Source: Pluralibacter sp. UBA7423 | GTDB lineage: Bacteria > Pseudomonadota > Gammaproteobacteria > Enterobacterales > Enterobacteriaceae | Assembly (NCBI GenBank): GCA_002470465.1 | Contig: DKMD01000012.1 | Location: 65,744 to 129,743 of the forward strand | Direction of reading: 5' to 3' | DNA: 64,000 nucleotides | Part shown: positions 23,758-31,563 of the stretch, piece after piece | Layout: every line of letters starts with the position of its first letter | How positions within the stretch are numbered: position 1 is the stretch's first letter | Notes under the pieces: model-generated | Database searches by the model: none | Seen by the model: the letters and a program-made list of their open reading frames with translations, nothing else | Told to the model about the DNA's origin: nothing | Program-made: the position numbers and the translations under genes

Positions 23758-24618
23758 TCATGGTATTATTGATTGTGCAAGATCTAACATTCTTTTTTGG
23801 ACTCGTATGTAATTATCAAAAATATTGTTATCAACCACAATGATCTGTTGATATAAAACAACACCATCCTCTGGATTTTCTTTATACCCAATCTCTGCAA
23901 TATTTAGCTTGATAGTTTGTTTTTTGTCTTCCGCATCAATTTTATGGTCAGAGAAAAACAAAATAATTTTATTTCCTTTCATATTGTTTTTTCTTCCGAT
24001 ATAACCAAATCCATTACATATAAATTGATTGGAGTTTTTATTTATTTCATTAACTATTTTACTACTGACTTGACAGTTATACAGATCCTGTGCCTCGGTC
24101 ATATATAAGAATCCATAAGGAATATTGAATAAAGTCATTGCTCTATATGTATGTCCTTTATTCAAAACGAAGTCATTTAGCATTTCTTCAATAACAATAT
24201 CGCTGAATTTTATTCCCGTGACTGTCTTCATTATTGCGACAACCAAATCAAAATGCTCGCGTAATTTACTTCTTATTTTCTCGGATAATCCATTTTGTGA
24301 AGAACTTCTTCTAACCTTAGCATCCATTCTTTCTGGATTCCTGAGATAACAGTCATCATATTCAGATTGATTGTAATCTGCGAGATCCTTTACGTTATAC
24401 TTAACATGCATAGCATACAGCGTTCCAGAAATCCTCTCGCTACTATTTTTATTCACCAGCCGTACCGGGTTTTTACACGCAGGGCATATTGCATATGAAG
24501 CATTTTCTCGATTAAAAACCTGAATGTATGGATATGACCGTTTAGTTATCTCATCATAATTTTTTTGAGTGAGTTTATTTGGATAATCAGGATCATTAAT
24601 AACACCAAACACAAACAT
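23758..24618 (-). CDS. Hypothetical protein with CoiA-like N-terminal zinc site
   Basis: A 286-aa protein. Residues 43-71 read YAICPACKNPVRLVNK then YAMHVKYN, a CxxC plus downstream His arrangement that recalls the zinc-binding start of CoiA-like proteins. The rest is mixed and ends in a helical segment; I see no nuclease motif with confidence. The start at 24618 has a typical ribosome site (AAGGAG). It is a single gene, AT-rich, facing the relaxase operon. The CoiA resemblance is weak and limited to the N-terminus. Confidence 0.5.
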   Translation of the reverse strand: MFVFGVINDPDYPNKLTQKNYDEITKRSYPYIQVFNRENASYAICPACKNPVRLVNKNSSERISGTLYAMHVKYNVKDLADYNQSEYDDCYLRNPERMDAKVRRSSSQNGLSEKIRSKLREHFDLVVAIMKTVTGIKFSDIVIEEMLNDFVLNKGHTYRAMTLFNIPYGFLYMTEAQDLYNCQVSSKIVNEINKNSNQFICNGFGYIGRKNNMKGNKIILFFSDHKIDAEDKKQTIKLNIAEIGYKENPEDGVVLYQQIIVVDNNIFDNYIRVQKRMLDLAQSIIP

Positions 24619-24863
24619 AAAAACTCCTTATAAAAAAACATAAATTTCCATGTTGATTATAGGCCTATCTTCTTCAAGGATCTACCATTACAGATCACGA
24701 AAAATACACAAGATTCATTGCATGGTTCTCATGTCATCCAGAAAATCTAATAGATTAAAGCTAAAACCACCCGGCTACAGAGAATAATAAAATACTCTTT
24801 TAAATCCTCCGTCAGTTATGTATATTACCAAGATAAATAATCTCACTCAACTAAGGACGGGCG

Positions 24864-25355
24864 TTGTTAACGATTGCCGAAATCCAAAAAGAAGCGACAG
24901 AGTTTCGAAAATTGATCGAGATCTGTGACAAAAAGAACACCAGCCTTGTTATAGACTGTTTTCCTGTTATGAGTTGTAAACTTTCTTCGATGCTTCTTTC
25001 GTATCATCTTCTGAAATTATGGCCTGATCTCTTAATAAAAGGTGTGAGTGCTGCTACAGGTAAGAATGGTCAAATAACTCACTACTGGCTTGAGATTGAT
25101 GATATTGTGATTGATATAACAGGAGATCAATATAACATTATTTCTGATAAGGAACTTAATAAAAAGATTATAAATAGCAGACCCTTTCCAGCCATTCATG
25201 TTTCGCATAAGAAAGAAAGTTATCTGTTTGAAATATTCAAGGTAAAGGAAGAGGAATATCTGGCTTCAGGATTCCCAACTATTGGAAATGATTTTATTGA
25301 AGAAATGGAATATGGACACACCCAGTTAATGCGCTACAAACCTATTGGTAAATGA
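24864..25355 (+). CDS. Putative transglutaminase/papain-like Cys-His-Asp protein
   Basis: A 163-aa protein starting with TTG at 24864 after AAGGAC. The centre has FPVMSCKLSS (Cys38), then THYWLEIDDIVIDITGDQY (His73, Asp84). A Cys near the first helix, a His before WLE and an Asp in IDITxDQ form the catalytic layout of a bacterial transglutaminase-like or papain-like fold. I recall an uncharacterised family with an FPxGxC...HxWLE...DITxDQF pattern. A hydrolase, deamidase or transferase role is possible; the substrate is unknown. It is a single gene with no obvious partner. Confidence 0.55.
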   Translation: MLTIAEIQKEATEFRKLIEICDKKNTSLVIDCFPVMSCKLSSMLLSYHLLKLWPDLLIKGVSAATGKNGQITHYWLEIDDIVIDITGDQYNIISDKELNKKIINSRPFPAIHVSHKKESYLFEIFKVKEEEYLASGFPTIGNDFIEEMEYGHTQLMRYKPIGK

Positions 25356-25420
25356 TTTTTATATAAATGAATAAACCACTACCAATTAATATCTTGGTGG
25401 TGGTTTATCAGTTTTATCGA

Positions 25421-25696
25421 TTACATCCTTCGCCTGAACACAACATTATCAGAGAAAATTGCCTTACCTGCGACAAACCCAACAGCCGCAATGATTGGTA
25501 GGCTGATAGTAGCCCCTGCCATTCCTGCAGACATTCCGATCAGTATAGACAGGCCGAAGGTCAATAATATAACCACGAAAGCATACCAGCCGGGGTAGGC
25601 TCCATATAAAACAGTTGCCATGCAGCCAGTACAGACATGAACACCACGTTGACTCTCTTTTAGGCAAAATGGACACTTGATGGTATTGTTTTCCAT
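25421..25696 (-). CDS. Small zinc-ribbon membrane protein
   Basis: A 91-aa protein with two CxxC pairs (CPFC near residue 8 and CTGC near residue 22) forming a zinc ribbon. Two hydrophobic helices (about 35-58 and 60-78) and a basic C-terminus follow. It starts 10 bp after the lipoprotein gene, with a GGAG-type ribosome site, so the two are probably co-transcribed. The function is unknown; the layout suggests an inner-membrane accessory protein. Confidence 0.55.
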   Translation of the reverse strand: MENNTIKCPFCLKESQRGVHVCTGCMATVLYGAYPGWYAFVVILLTFGLSILIGMSAGMAGATISLPIIAAVGFVAGKAIFSDNVVFRRRM

Positions 25697-25706
25697 GATT
25701 TGCTCC

Positions 25707-26249
25707 TTAATTGGCTTTCCAGCCGTTGCTGGTTTTAAAAAGATTCATGGCACCATCAGCAGGTCCGTTCATCCCTTTCACACCAGAGAACGCGCTTTTG
25801 TCTAGCCATGATGGAACATCAGTTAACTTCCATGTATAGGTGACGCGAATAACTTTCTGATTACCGTTGCCCGGTTCGGTCCATTCCTTCACCTCATCAA
25901 CAACCCGGCGACCAATACAAACGCCTTCCTTGGCATCCCAGATTTTGGCTTGTTTACCTTCATCTGTTATCCCAAGCGTATTGTTATCCCAGCCTTTAAC
26001 AAAGGCCATTAAGCCCTGTTCTACGAGACCGTCGAGGATTACAGATCCTGTTCCAGTCCCTGTTTCATCAAATCGCGGTTTGGAGAGCTGGACAGGGAAT
26101 GTGACGTCGTTGTTTCGGAGTGAGAAACAGGTTTTTGATTGACCAATCTTCGCATTAATCGCTTTCTCAAAGTCGCCTTTCTCACCACACCCCGCCAGAA
26201 CCAGCGCAGCGCCTGCCATAAGTAAGATTTTTTCATCTTCATATTCCAT
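25707..26249 (-). CDS. Lipoprotein-like gene with a likely frameshifted N-terminus
   Basis: The frame encodes ILLMAGAALVLAGCGEKGDFEKAI, a lipoprotein signal with lipobox LAGC, followed by about 155 residues ending SGVKGMNGPADGAMNLFKTSNGWKAN. In this frame the only upstream start (26249) gives an acidic MEYEDEK leader, which is wrong for a signal peptide. The overlapping +1 frame has MKMKK just before. Adding one A to the six-A run at 26228-26233 would give MKKILLMAG, the expected leader. A real frameshift or a sequencing error is therefore likely. It precedes the zinc-ribbon gene by 10 bp. Confidence 0.55.
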   Translation of the reverse strand: MEYEDEKILLMAGAALVLAGCGEKGDFEKAINAKIGQSKTCFSLRNNDVTFPVQLSKPRFDETGTGTGSVILDGLVEQGLMAFVKGWDNNTLGITDEGKQAKIWDAKEGVCIGRRVVDEVKEWTEPGNGNQKVIRVTYTWKLTDVPSWLDKSAFSGVKGMNGPADGAMNLFKTSNGWKAN

Positions 26250-26688
26250 CAACGTTAATGAACTGACTGTTCGTGGCTGGATTGAAAGGAAAAGAGATCC
26301 TACTTCGAAGCGGATCTCACCAGATCCACAAACAGTCTGTTTAACCAATTGATAGAATTGAATTATTTTTGTTGTTCGTCATATCGTTTAAATCGATCGA
26401 TACAAAACAAATAATAGACACAACCTATCAAATAAATAATATCGATCGATATAAACAATTAAAACAACGATCAATCAACCGTTTTCAATCGGTAAATGCT
26501 ATCAATAATTTATTATTGATCTTTTATATCAATTGATTGATGGTCGTGGTCAGCAATGGAACGCCACAGTTGGGGGCTTTGGCTGGATGTTCTAAGGGAT
26601 AAAGGACGAAGCAGCACACAAGGTGTGTTGTGCTGCTTATGTTGGATAGATAATTGAAAACGCGCTTTAAAGCGAGGATAACTCTATT
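26250..26688. other. AT-rich gap with ATCGATCGAT palindromes
   Basis: 439 bp without a gene. Two perfect ATCGATCGAT palindromes lie at 26392-26401 and 26441-26450, 49 bp apart, amid many GATCAAT/ATTGATT half-sites. A strong hairpin lies at 26610-26637. The left part probably holds the promoter of the lipoprotein operon. Confidence 0.5.
26610..26637 (-). terminator. Hairpin after the immunity gene
   Basis: AGCAGCACA and TGTGCTGCT pair around a CAAGGTGTGT-type centre, about 50 bases downstream of the immunity-gene stop. There is no strong T-run, so efficiency is uncertain. Confidence 0.45.
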
Positions 26689-26943
26689 TCAGAGTTCCCC
26701 ACCTGATATTTGAAAATCCAAATCTTCTTGGAAAAAGTTTTTATCCAAGATTTTCTCAATTGCCTTGACCTGTTGGCTGGTAAGATCCCATCCACCGACC
26801 CCTGCAGTAAAGTCACTATAGTCTTCATCCGTCCAAACCATGACTTTAGCTATTTCCGGGAGTTTTTCTTTTGGTATATCGATTTCGAAGACGAGTAGTT
26901 CATCTACACGTTCGAAAGCATCAATAGTATAAACAATTGTCAT
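26689..26943 (-). CDS. Immunity protein for the colicin-E3-type effector (DUF7683-like)
   Basis: An 84-aa strongly acidic protein beginning MTIVYTIDAFERVDELLVFEID and containing WTDEDY...GVGGWDLTSQQ and ending FQISGGEL. It resembles a small family (DUF7683) that I recall beside S-type pyocin rRNases. The size is the same as Im3, but the sequence is different. Its ATG overlaps the stop of the toxin gene (ATGA, 26940-26943), so toxin and immunity are translationally coupled. High negative charge fits an inhibitor that binds a basic RNase domain. The role is inferred from position and charge. Confidence 0.7.
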   Translation of the reverse strand: MTIVYTIDAFERVDELLVFEIDIPKEKLPEIAKVMVWTDEDYSDFTAGVGGWDLTSQQVKAIEKILDKNFFQEDLDFQISGGEL

Positions 26944-28502
26944 TTTTCTACCTTTCTTGTCGGATCTGCTGGTTTAGTTTGCTCACCTGTTATTGGGTCA
27001 AATTCACCCAAATGATTGCGCCCTGAACGATCATAAATTTCGACCGTACCGTGTTGTGAATCCCATTCATAGATACGCCCTTTAGAATCTTTCCATCTTG
27101 AACGCAATGATCCCCCGCCCCTAACCGGGGTCCTTTTTTTAGCCGTTTTAGCATCTGGGAAGGCAGGTAATGGAGGATTTCCCTTTGGAGCCACATGATA
27201 TTTATGATCAGCATTCAGATAAATATATATCGGTGGAATATCCGATATTGGCAGAACAAGAATATAATCAGCAAAATTCTTCTCTTCCGGCGCAGGAGTG
27301 GTTGTAGCCTCAATGCTGGTATTTTCTGGCAGCGGATCGACAACTACCGGATTTGGTATCCTTACTGGGTTCTGGTTGCCTGTATTTGAAGGAACATTTA
27401 CACCTGAACTGTCGGGCGTCCAGATAATGGTGATACGCGGATCTTCCTCTGTGGTGAACGTATACGCTTTTCGGCTGCTGTCCCACTCCATTCTGCGCAC
27501 ACGCACCATATCTTTACCGGGTGGAGTGTGCCAGCCATGAGGAACAGGATTACCTTTATCATCCTGTTCCCATGTATAACGCACACGGCTTGGTGCTTCA
27601 CGCATTTGCTCCAGTCTCATGCGGTCAATATAGTCCTGTTCGCCGTCATTGAGCCTGCCGGGCATCATTCCCACTACGATTGCTGCTACCCATGCTCCGG
27701 GTCCTGCTGCAGCTATTTCTCCAAGAGTTGCCCCCCGAACAGCCCACGTTCCTGATGTAATGGCATTTCCACCAAGCAGGGTAAGAACACTGGCACCTTC
27801 AACAGCCATCTGAGCGTTAGCAGCACTTGTTGCTGCGGCTGTTGCCCGCTGGTATTCGACTTCCTCATGATTACCGAACCACCATTTATACAGGGCGCTT
27901 CGTTTCTTTGGCTCTGGAATATCTTCAGCAGGCTTCTTCTTCTTAGCAGTCTGGGCGTGCTGGACAACATCATTATCTGATGCAGGGTCGGCAGGTGGTA
28001 CAGCCTGATAAAATGCCATCGCAGCGAAATTGGTATGAGGCTCCTGATCTACTCCGGCATCATTACAACCTTCACCCCGAAGGCAGGATTTAGCGAATAC
28101 CCGATTGCGGTCACGTTCTTCAGCCAGTCGCTTTTCTTCTGCTTGTCTCTCTGCAACTACTCTGGCTGCGTGTTCTTCCCTTGCGATATCAACGGGATCT
28201 CTGCCCCTCCCCATCCATTGGCCCGCCGGGGCTATTACACGATTTGTGCCACGAGGACAGCCACAACTGACTTCAGAGCCGTCCATTGCAACAGCTTTTC
28301 CGAAGAATTCAACCCGCGATTCGCCATTAATAATCCGTCCCGGTTCTCCACATTTCGGACAGGGCGTGGTCATATCTCCCACCCGGACTATCCGGCGATC
28401 AAACTCGCTGTCATTTATGGAGGCAATACATCTTGCCCCGGTCGTCGTTTTATCATTTTCAAAAGCCTGCCCGCGTCCATAATTTTCTGTGCGATATCCC
28501 AT
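26940..28502 (-). CDS. PAAR / S-type pyocin / colicin E3-type rRNase effector
   Basis: A 520-aa modular toxin. Residues about 15-95 look like a PAAR tip domain (GARCIASIND, VGDMTTPCPKCGEPGRIINGES, FGKAVAMDGSEVSCGCPRG). A basic coiled region and an Ala/Gly-rich hydrophobic stretch (about 245-290) follow. Then comes an S-type pyocin domain (about 305-440, with DYILVLPISDIPPIYIYLN). The last 54 residues match the colicin E3 16S rRNase: IYEWDSQHGTVEIYD and HLGEFDPITGEQTK. Asp481, His484, Glu488 and Arg516 have exactly the spacing of the ColE3 residues D510/H513/E517/R545. Delivery by a type VI spike is expected; no vgrG, hcp or other T6SS gene is present here. Confidence 0.85.
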   Translation of the reverse strand: MGYRTENYGRGQAFENDKTTTGARCIASINDSEFDRRIVRVGDMTTPCPKCGEPGRIINGESRVEFFGKAVAMDGSEVSCGCPRGTNRVIAPAGQWMGRGRDPVDIAREEHAARVVAERQAEEKRLAEERDRNRVFAKSCLRGEGCNDAGVDQEPHTNFAAMAFYQAVPPADPASDNDVVQHAQTAKKKKPAEDIPEPKKRSALYKWWFGNHEEVEYQRATAAATSAANAQMAVEGASVLTLLGGNAITSGTWAVRGATLGEIAAAGPGAWVAAIVVGMMPGRLNDGEQDYIDRMRLEQMREAPSRVRYTWEQDDKGNPVPHGWHTPPGKDMVRVRRMEWDSSRKAYTFTTEEDPRITIIWTPDSSGVNVPSNTGNQNPVRIPNPVVVDPLPENTSIEATTTPAPEEKNFADYILVLPISDIPPIYIYLNADHKYHVAPKGNPPLPAFPDAKTAKKRTPVRGGGSLRSRWKDSKGRIYEWDSQHGTVEIYDRSGRNHLGEFDPITGEQTKPADPTRKVEK

Positions 28503-28505
28503 TGG

Positions 28506-29003
28506 TTACACTCCGGGGGTAACCAAAAAATCGTCCGGCAGCATCGCACCTTCCCGGACGATCATTATATTACTTCCCTGTGGAGTGCTGATAATTTCAT
28601 CACCATTATCCAGTATGCTGCCAACCAGAGCCACACCTTGCCCATTCAGTCTGTTACGATTTCCCGCACTGCTGACAATGCGGGCGTGGCTACCGTCAGG
28701 ATAAGAAACCGTACAGCCTTCAGTCAGAACACTCGCCCAGACTCCATTTTTCAGACGGATTTTGCGTCCTTTCCCCGAATCAGGATTAAACTCATCACCC
28801 GTTCCACCGTTCCGGGTCAGACATCCTGCTACAGCCGGTCGGTAAATGGCAATAATCGGATGCTGGCGACGGGATGCTTCCTGCTCTGCAACCAACACAC
28901 GGACTTCATCATCCAACTCTGCCAGCTCTTCCGCTGTAAACGAGGATTGATTCAGTCTTGCCAGCAGTTCCGGGGTCAGTTCATTGTCGTATTGGCTCTC
29001 CAT
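28506..29003 (-). CDS. Companion of the PAAR effector, possible PAAR-like or adaptor protein
   Basis: A 165-aa protein three bases upstream of the effector gene, certainly in its operon. The acidic helical N-terminus (1-50) is followed by a glycine-rich beta region. That region contains VAGCLTRNGG, GCTVSYPDGSHARIVSSAG and ALVGSILDNGDEIISTPQ, and the protein ends MLPDDFLVTPGV. The repeated G-x-V/I and DG turns resemble PAAR-like spikes, and I recall similar genes preceding PAAR effectors. It could help mount the toxin on a VgrG spike. It is neither an EagR nor an Hcp protein. The assignment is partly by context. Confidence 0.5.
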   Translation of the reverse strand: MESQYDNELTPELLARLNQSSFTAEELAELDDEVRVLVAEQEASRRQHPIIAIYRPAVAGCLTRNGGTGDEFNPDSGKGRKIRLKNGVWASVLTEGCTVSYPDGSHARIVSSAGNRNRLNGQGVALVGSILDNGDEIISTPQGSNIMIVREGAMLPDDFLVTPGV

Positions 29004-29197
29004 TCCATTTTCCCTGTCATATTTGTGGTTAAGTTGATGTAATACTAACCGATTTGCAATTTGACTTAAAAGCGATGTTTGTCATGAAGTTATAAAAAAC
29101 CAACGATAAAACCAACAATGATGACGTATTCAGATCAGGGCATTAATGAATTTACGATCACTTTACTTATCCCGTAGAGTTCAGAAAATAACCTTCT

Positions 29198-29404
29198 TTA
29201 GCTGTTTATCATTTGTTCTCTGTCCAAATCACCGTCAGCTTCTGGCAGGAAGTAATAACCGTAATCTTTAATGCAGATGCTTTCACCACTTTCCAGCGTG
29301 AGGTTTATTCCTTTTTCATTTTCCTCCATGTTGGTGATCAAACAGGTCATAAAGGGAATGTTTTCTTTCGCTTTAAAGATGTTTATTATTTTTATAGCTT
29401 TCAT
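29198..29404 (-). CDS. Hypothetical 68-aa protein
   Basis: I do not recognise this small soluble protein (MKAIKIINIFKAKENIPFM..., ending EADGDLDREQMINS). AAGGAGGAG lies just upstream of the ATG at 29404, a near-perfect ribosome site, which supports real translation. It stands alone between the effector operon and the origin-like region. Confidence 0.5.
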   Translation of the reverse strand: MKAIKIINIFKAKENIPFMTCLITNMEENEKGINLTLESGESICIKDYGYYFLPEADGDLDREQMINS

Positions 29405-29707
29405 TGTATGCTCCTCCTTATCTTATATAAAAAATACCATTTCCTGTTGAAGAAAATCCAATTTAACTTACCCTTCAGAACAGGTTTACTGCCTGTTTAT
29501 TACTCTCTTTTGAAAAGATATTTATCTTATGAGCTAACGCTCATGTGCTGCCGCACGGCTACGCCCTGACGCTGATATCCAATGGGATTTAATGGCTAAC
29601 ACATTTTCCATTATTTAATTGCATATGGAAAGGATCCTTTTACCGAAGGTCAGATCCTTTTTCGATATATAGCATTTATTCTTAAGTTTACAGAAAAAAA
29701 TATCCGC

Positions 29708-29885
29708 AGCAGCACTTCGTGATTGTCCAAAACAATCACATTGCTGAAACAGGGTTCATCCCTGTTAATGATGGATTTATCCATAAAGAATTGCGGCGTA
29801 GCCGCTATAACGAAGAGGAAAAACAATTGTATATTTACTAATAAATCAGCAGCGCTTCGTGATTGTATAAAACAATCACTTGCTG
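29708..29885. repeat. Two copies of a 39-bp hairpin repeat
   Basis: 29708-29746 and 29848-29885 share AGCAGC(A/G)CTTCGTGATTG, then an AAAACAATCAC block ending in TGCTG. Each contains an 8-bp perfect inverted repeat, GTGATTGT...ACAATCAC, and a longer outer AGCA...TGCT pair. Starts are 140 bp apart, in direct orientation. Confidence 0.75.
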
Positions 29886-30021
29886 TCCATAACATCAAGT
29901 AAAAACAAAGCAGAAAAATAGACGGTGCCATTTAACCGGCACACTACCCGTTAAGGTTATTAAACATATTATAGTATTAAGGAGGCGTAACCTATTATAT
30001 TTAAAAGATATTTCACGGAAA

Positions 30022-30103
30022 AAGTTTCCTGTACGGAAACTTAAGTTTCTTCTGTGGAAACCGAAGTTTCCTGTACGGAAACCAAAATTTCTTCTGTGGA
30101 AAC
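30022..30103. repeat. Four 21-bp iteron-like repeats (A-B-A-B)
   Basis: Units start at 30022, 30043, 30064 and 30085, exactly 21 bp apart (two helical turns). Units 1 and 3 are identical (AAGTTTCCTGTACGGAAAC) with a palindromic core. Units 2 and 4 (AAGTTTCTTCTGTGGAAAC and AAATTTCTTCTGTGGAAAC) are a second type. They lie 80-160 bp upstream of the -35 box and start of a RepL-like gene, as iterons or operators of the Rep protein would. Confidence 0.85.
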
Positions 30104-30184
30104 TTTCTTATAGTTAAAATTACCAGAAAGAAGTGAACGCCATTTCGCAAAAGTGTATTATTTTTCCTTTTTTCACATTTATTT

Positions 30185-30212
30185 TTGACAAAAGTATATG
30201 CTGCATTATATA
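30185..30212 (+). promoter_or_regulatory. Promoter of the RepL-like gene
   Basis: TTGACA (30185-30190) and TATATA (30207-30212) are 16 bases apart. An AAAGGA ribosome site at 30234-30239 precedes the ATG at 30245. Confidence 0.7.
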
Positions 30213-30244
30213 AAATAAACATAATAACAATAAAAGGATAACCG

Positions 30245-30946
30245 ATGAGCATTGATTACAATACAATAATGACCTCCAGCAGTGAAGAAGTGGAAGAATA
30301 TATCAACAGAAATCATTTTACAGACAAACAGAAACTGGAGATTTACAGTTTTTATAACAGAAACAAAAAAGATAAAATAACCGTTAATGTAAAAAAAGAG
30401 AGAAGTTCTGATATTCAACCGGGAATAGCCTATGTTCATGCTTTTCTTGATAATCTGGAAAAGCTCGGAAAAAATATGTCCGGAGCAGAATACACAATAA
30501 TGATCCGCTTATGTAAACTCATGCAGCATGGAAACCTCATTGCCAGTATATCTCAGTCGGCACTCGCAGAAGAGCTTAATATGAGCAAATCTAACGTATG
30601 TAAATGCTGGAATAAACTAATAAATAAAGGAATTCTGGTCAAAGAAGGGAAGCATACCATGATAAACGCAAATCTCTTTCTGAAAGGCCAGTACAGAACA
30701 TTAAATGCCACAAGGAAAGAATATGTTAAGAAGTCGCTGAGAACGACCAGTGAAGGCATAGAAAACGTATTCGTTACCGTTTATAAAGATACGGTACTTA
30801 CAAACAACGCAGAAAAAACAATCGATAAAAAAGATGATAAACCTTTACTTTCTACTCCTGACGAAGATATTGACTGGGACTCTGTTTCAGAAGATGACAT
30901 TTTTGTTGATTATCCTGAAAATGTTGATCAAGAAGAAAGAATATAG
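30245..30946 (+). CDS. RepL-like winged-helix replication or regulatory protein
   Basis: A 233-aa protein. An acidic N-terminus is followed by a wHTH core (about residues 75-145). It has SGAEYTIMIRLCKLMQHGNLIASISQ, split as a helix, then ALAEELNMSKSNVCKCWNKLINKGILVKEGKHTMINANLF, the layout of RepL/firmicute-type plasmid Rep proteins (recognition helix MSKSNVCKCWNKL). The C-terminus is very acidic. Four iteron-like repeats and a good promoter lie directly upstream. It may let the excised element replicate or control its copy number; an autorepressor role is the alternative. Confidence 0.65.
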   Translation: MSIDYNTIMTSSSEEVEEYINRNHFTDKQKLEIYSFYNRNKKDKITVNVKKERSSDIQPGIAYVHAFLDNLEKLGKNMSGAEYTIMIRLCKLMQHGNLIASISQSALAEELNMSKSNVCKCWNKLINKGILVKEGKHTMINANLFLKGQYRTLNATRKEYVKKSLRTTSEGIENVFVTVYKDTVLTNNAEKTIDKKDDKPLLSTPDEDIDWDSVSEDDIFVDYPENVDQEERI

Positions 30947-30986
30947 TTTTCATCTGAATATTATCATTCTTATTTCCCGGTTAGAT

Positions 30987-31014
30987 TTGACACTTATACT
31001 ATATCTCGTAATAT
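30987..31014 (+). promoter_or_regulatory. Promoter before the 155-aa gene
   Basis: TTGACA (30987-30992) and TAATAT (31009-31014) are 16 bases apart, and a GAGGT ribosome site precedes the ATG at 31048. Confidence 0.6.
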
Positions 31015-31047
31015 AAATATATCCACTATTTTATTTGCGAGGTATAT

Positions 31048-31515
31048 ATGAGAAAAGTAAAGTTAAATAACGACGATTTAATTCAGTATCTGAACACCAT
31101 CAATACATTAAAAAAATATCCAACGATGTCTGAATACAGAGAGGAATATCGCAGGCTAAGAACCGATGGTTCACCGTTGAGTGAAGCCAAGAAATTTAAA
31201 TCGGCGCATACCGAACTTCTGATATTAGACAGGAAGAAAAAATCACTACTCGAAAAATTTATTGAAGAACTTAACCCTGTCAGTCACGCATCAGCCCTTG
31301 CATCAAGAAAGCTTGAAAAAGTACAGGAGTCCATTATCTACCGAAAGTCATTACTTGAGAAAAGCCCTGATGAACTCGTCGCTCTGCTCATAAAACAGCG
31401 CACAGAAGCGGCTCTTGAGTTCCAGCGTTCTGTTGAGCAAAGTCTTGAGCAACTTTCAGATATATCTTCTGATGTTAATGCATCAGCAACAAAGCGCCGA
31501 AAATTTTCTATCTAA
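31048..31515 (+). CDS. Hypothetical coiled-coil protein
   Basis: A 155-aa charged, helical protein I do not recognise. Residues about 45-85 and 95-145 are likely coiled coils rich in Lys, Glu and Leu, and the C-terminus ends ATKRRKFSI. It follows the RepL-like gene on the same strand but has its own promoter. No membrane segment or catalytic motif is visible. It may be a DNA-binding or partition accessory of the origin region, by location only. Confidence 0.5.
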   Translation: MRKVKLNNDDLIQYLNTINTLKKYPTMSEYREEYRRLRTDGSPLSEAKKFKSAHTELLILDRKKKSLLEKFIEELNPVSHASALASRKLEKVQESIIYRKSLLEKSPDELVALLIKQRTEAALEFQRSVEQSLEQLSDISSDVNASATKRRKFSI

Positions 31516-31563
31516 AATAAAACTACCATACTGGCAGTATATTACCAATATGGTGGTTTTATT

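Larger units (their letters stand above)
29405..30244. other. 840-bp non-coding origin-like region
   Basis: No credible gene. A 93-codon minus-strand frame (29650-29931) spans two copies of a hairpin repeat and looks accidental. The region contains stem-loops near 29530-29570, the duplicated GTGATTGT/ACAATCAC hairpins, four 21-bp iteron-like repeats and the rep-like promoter. Together with the following RepL-like gene this looks like a replication or regulatory origin. Confidence 0.55.

Noticed and set aside
29650..29931. A 93-codon minus-strand frame with a hydrophobic start
   Set aside because: It spans both copies of a hairpin repeat and has no credible ribosome site.
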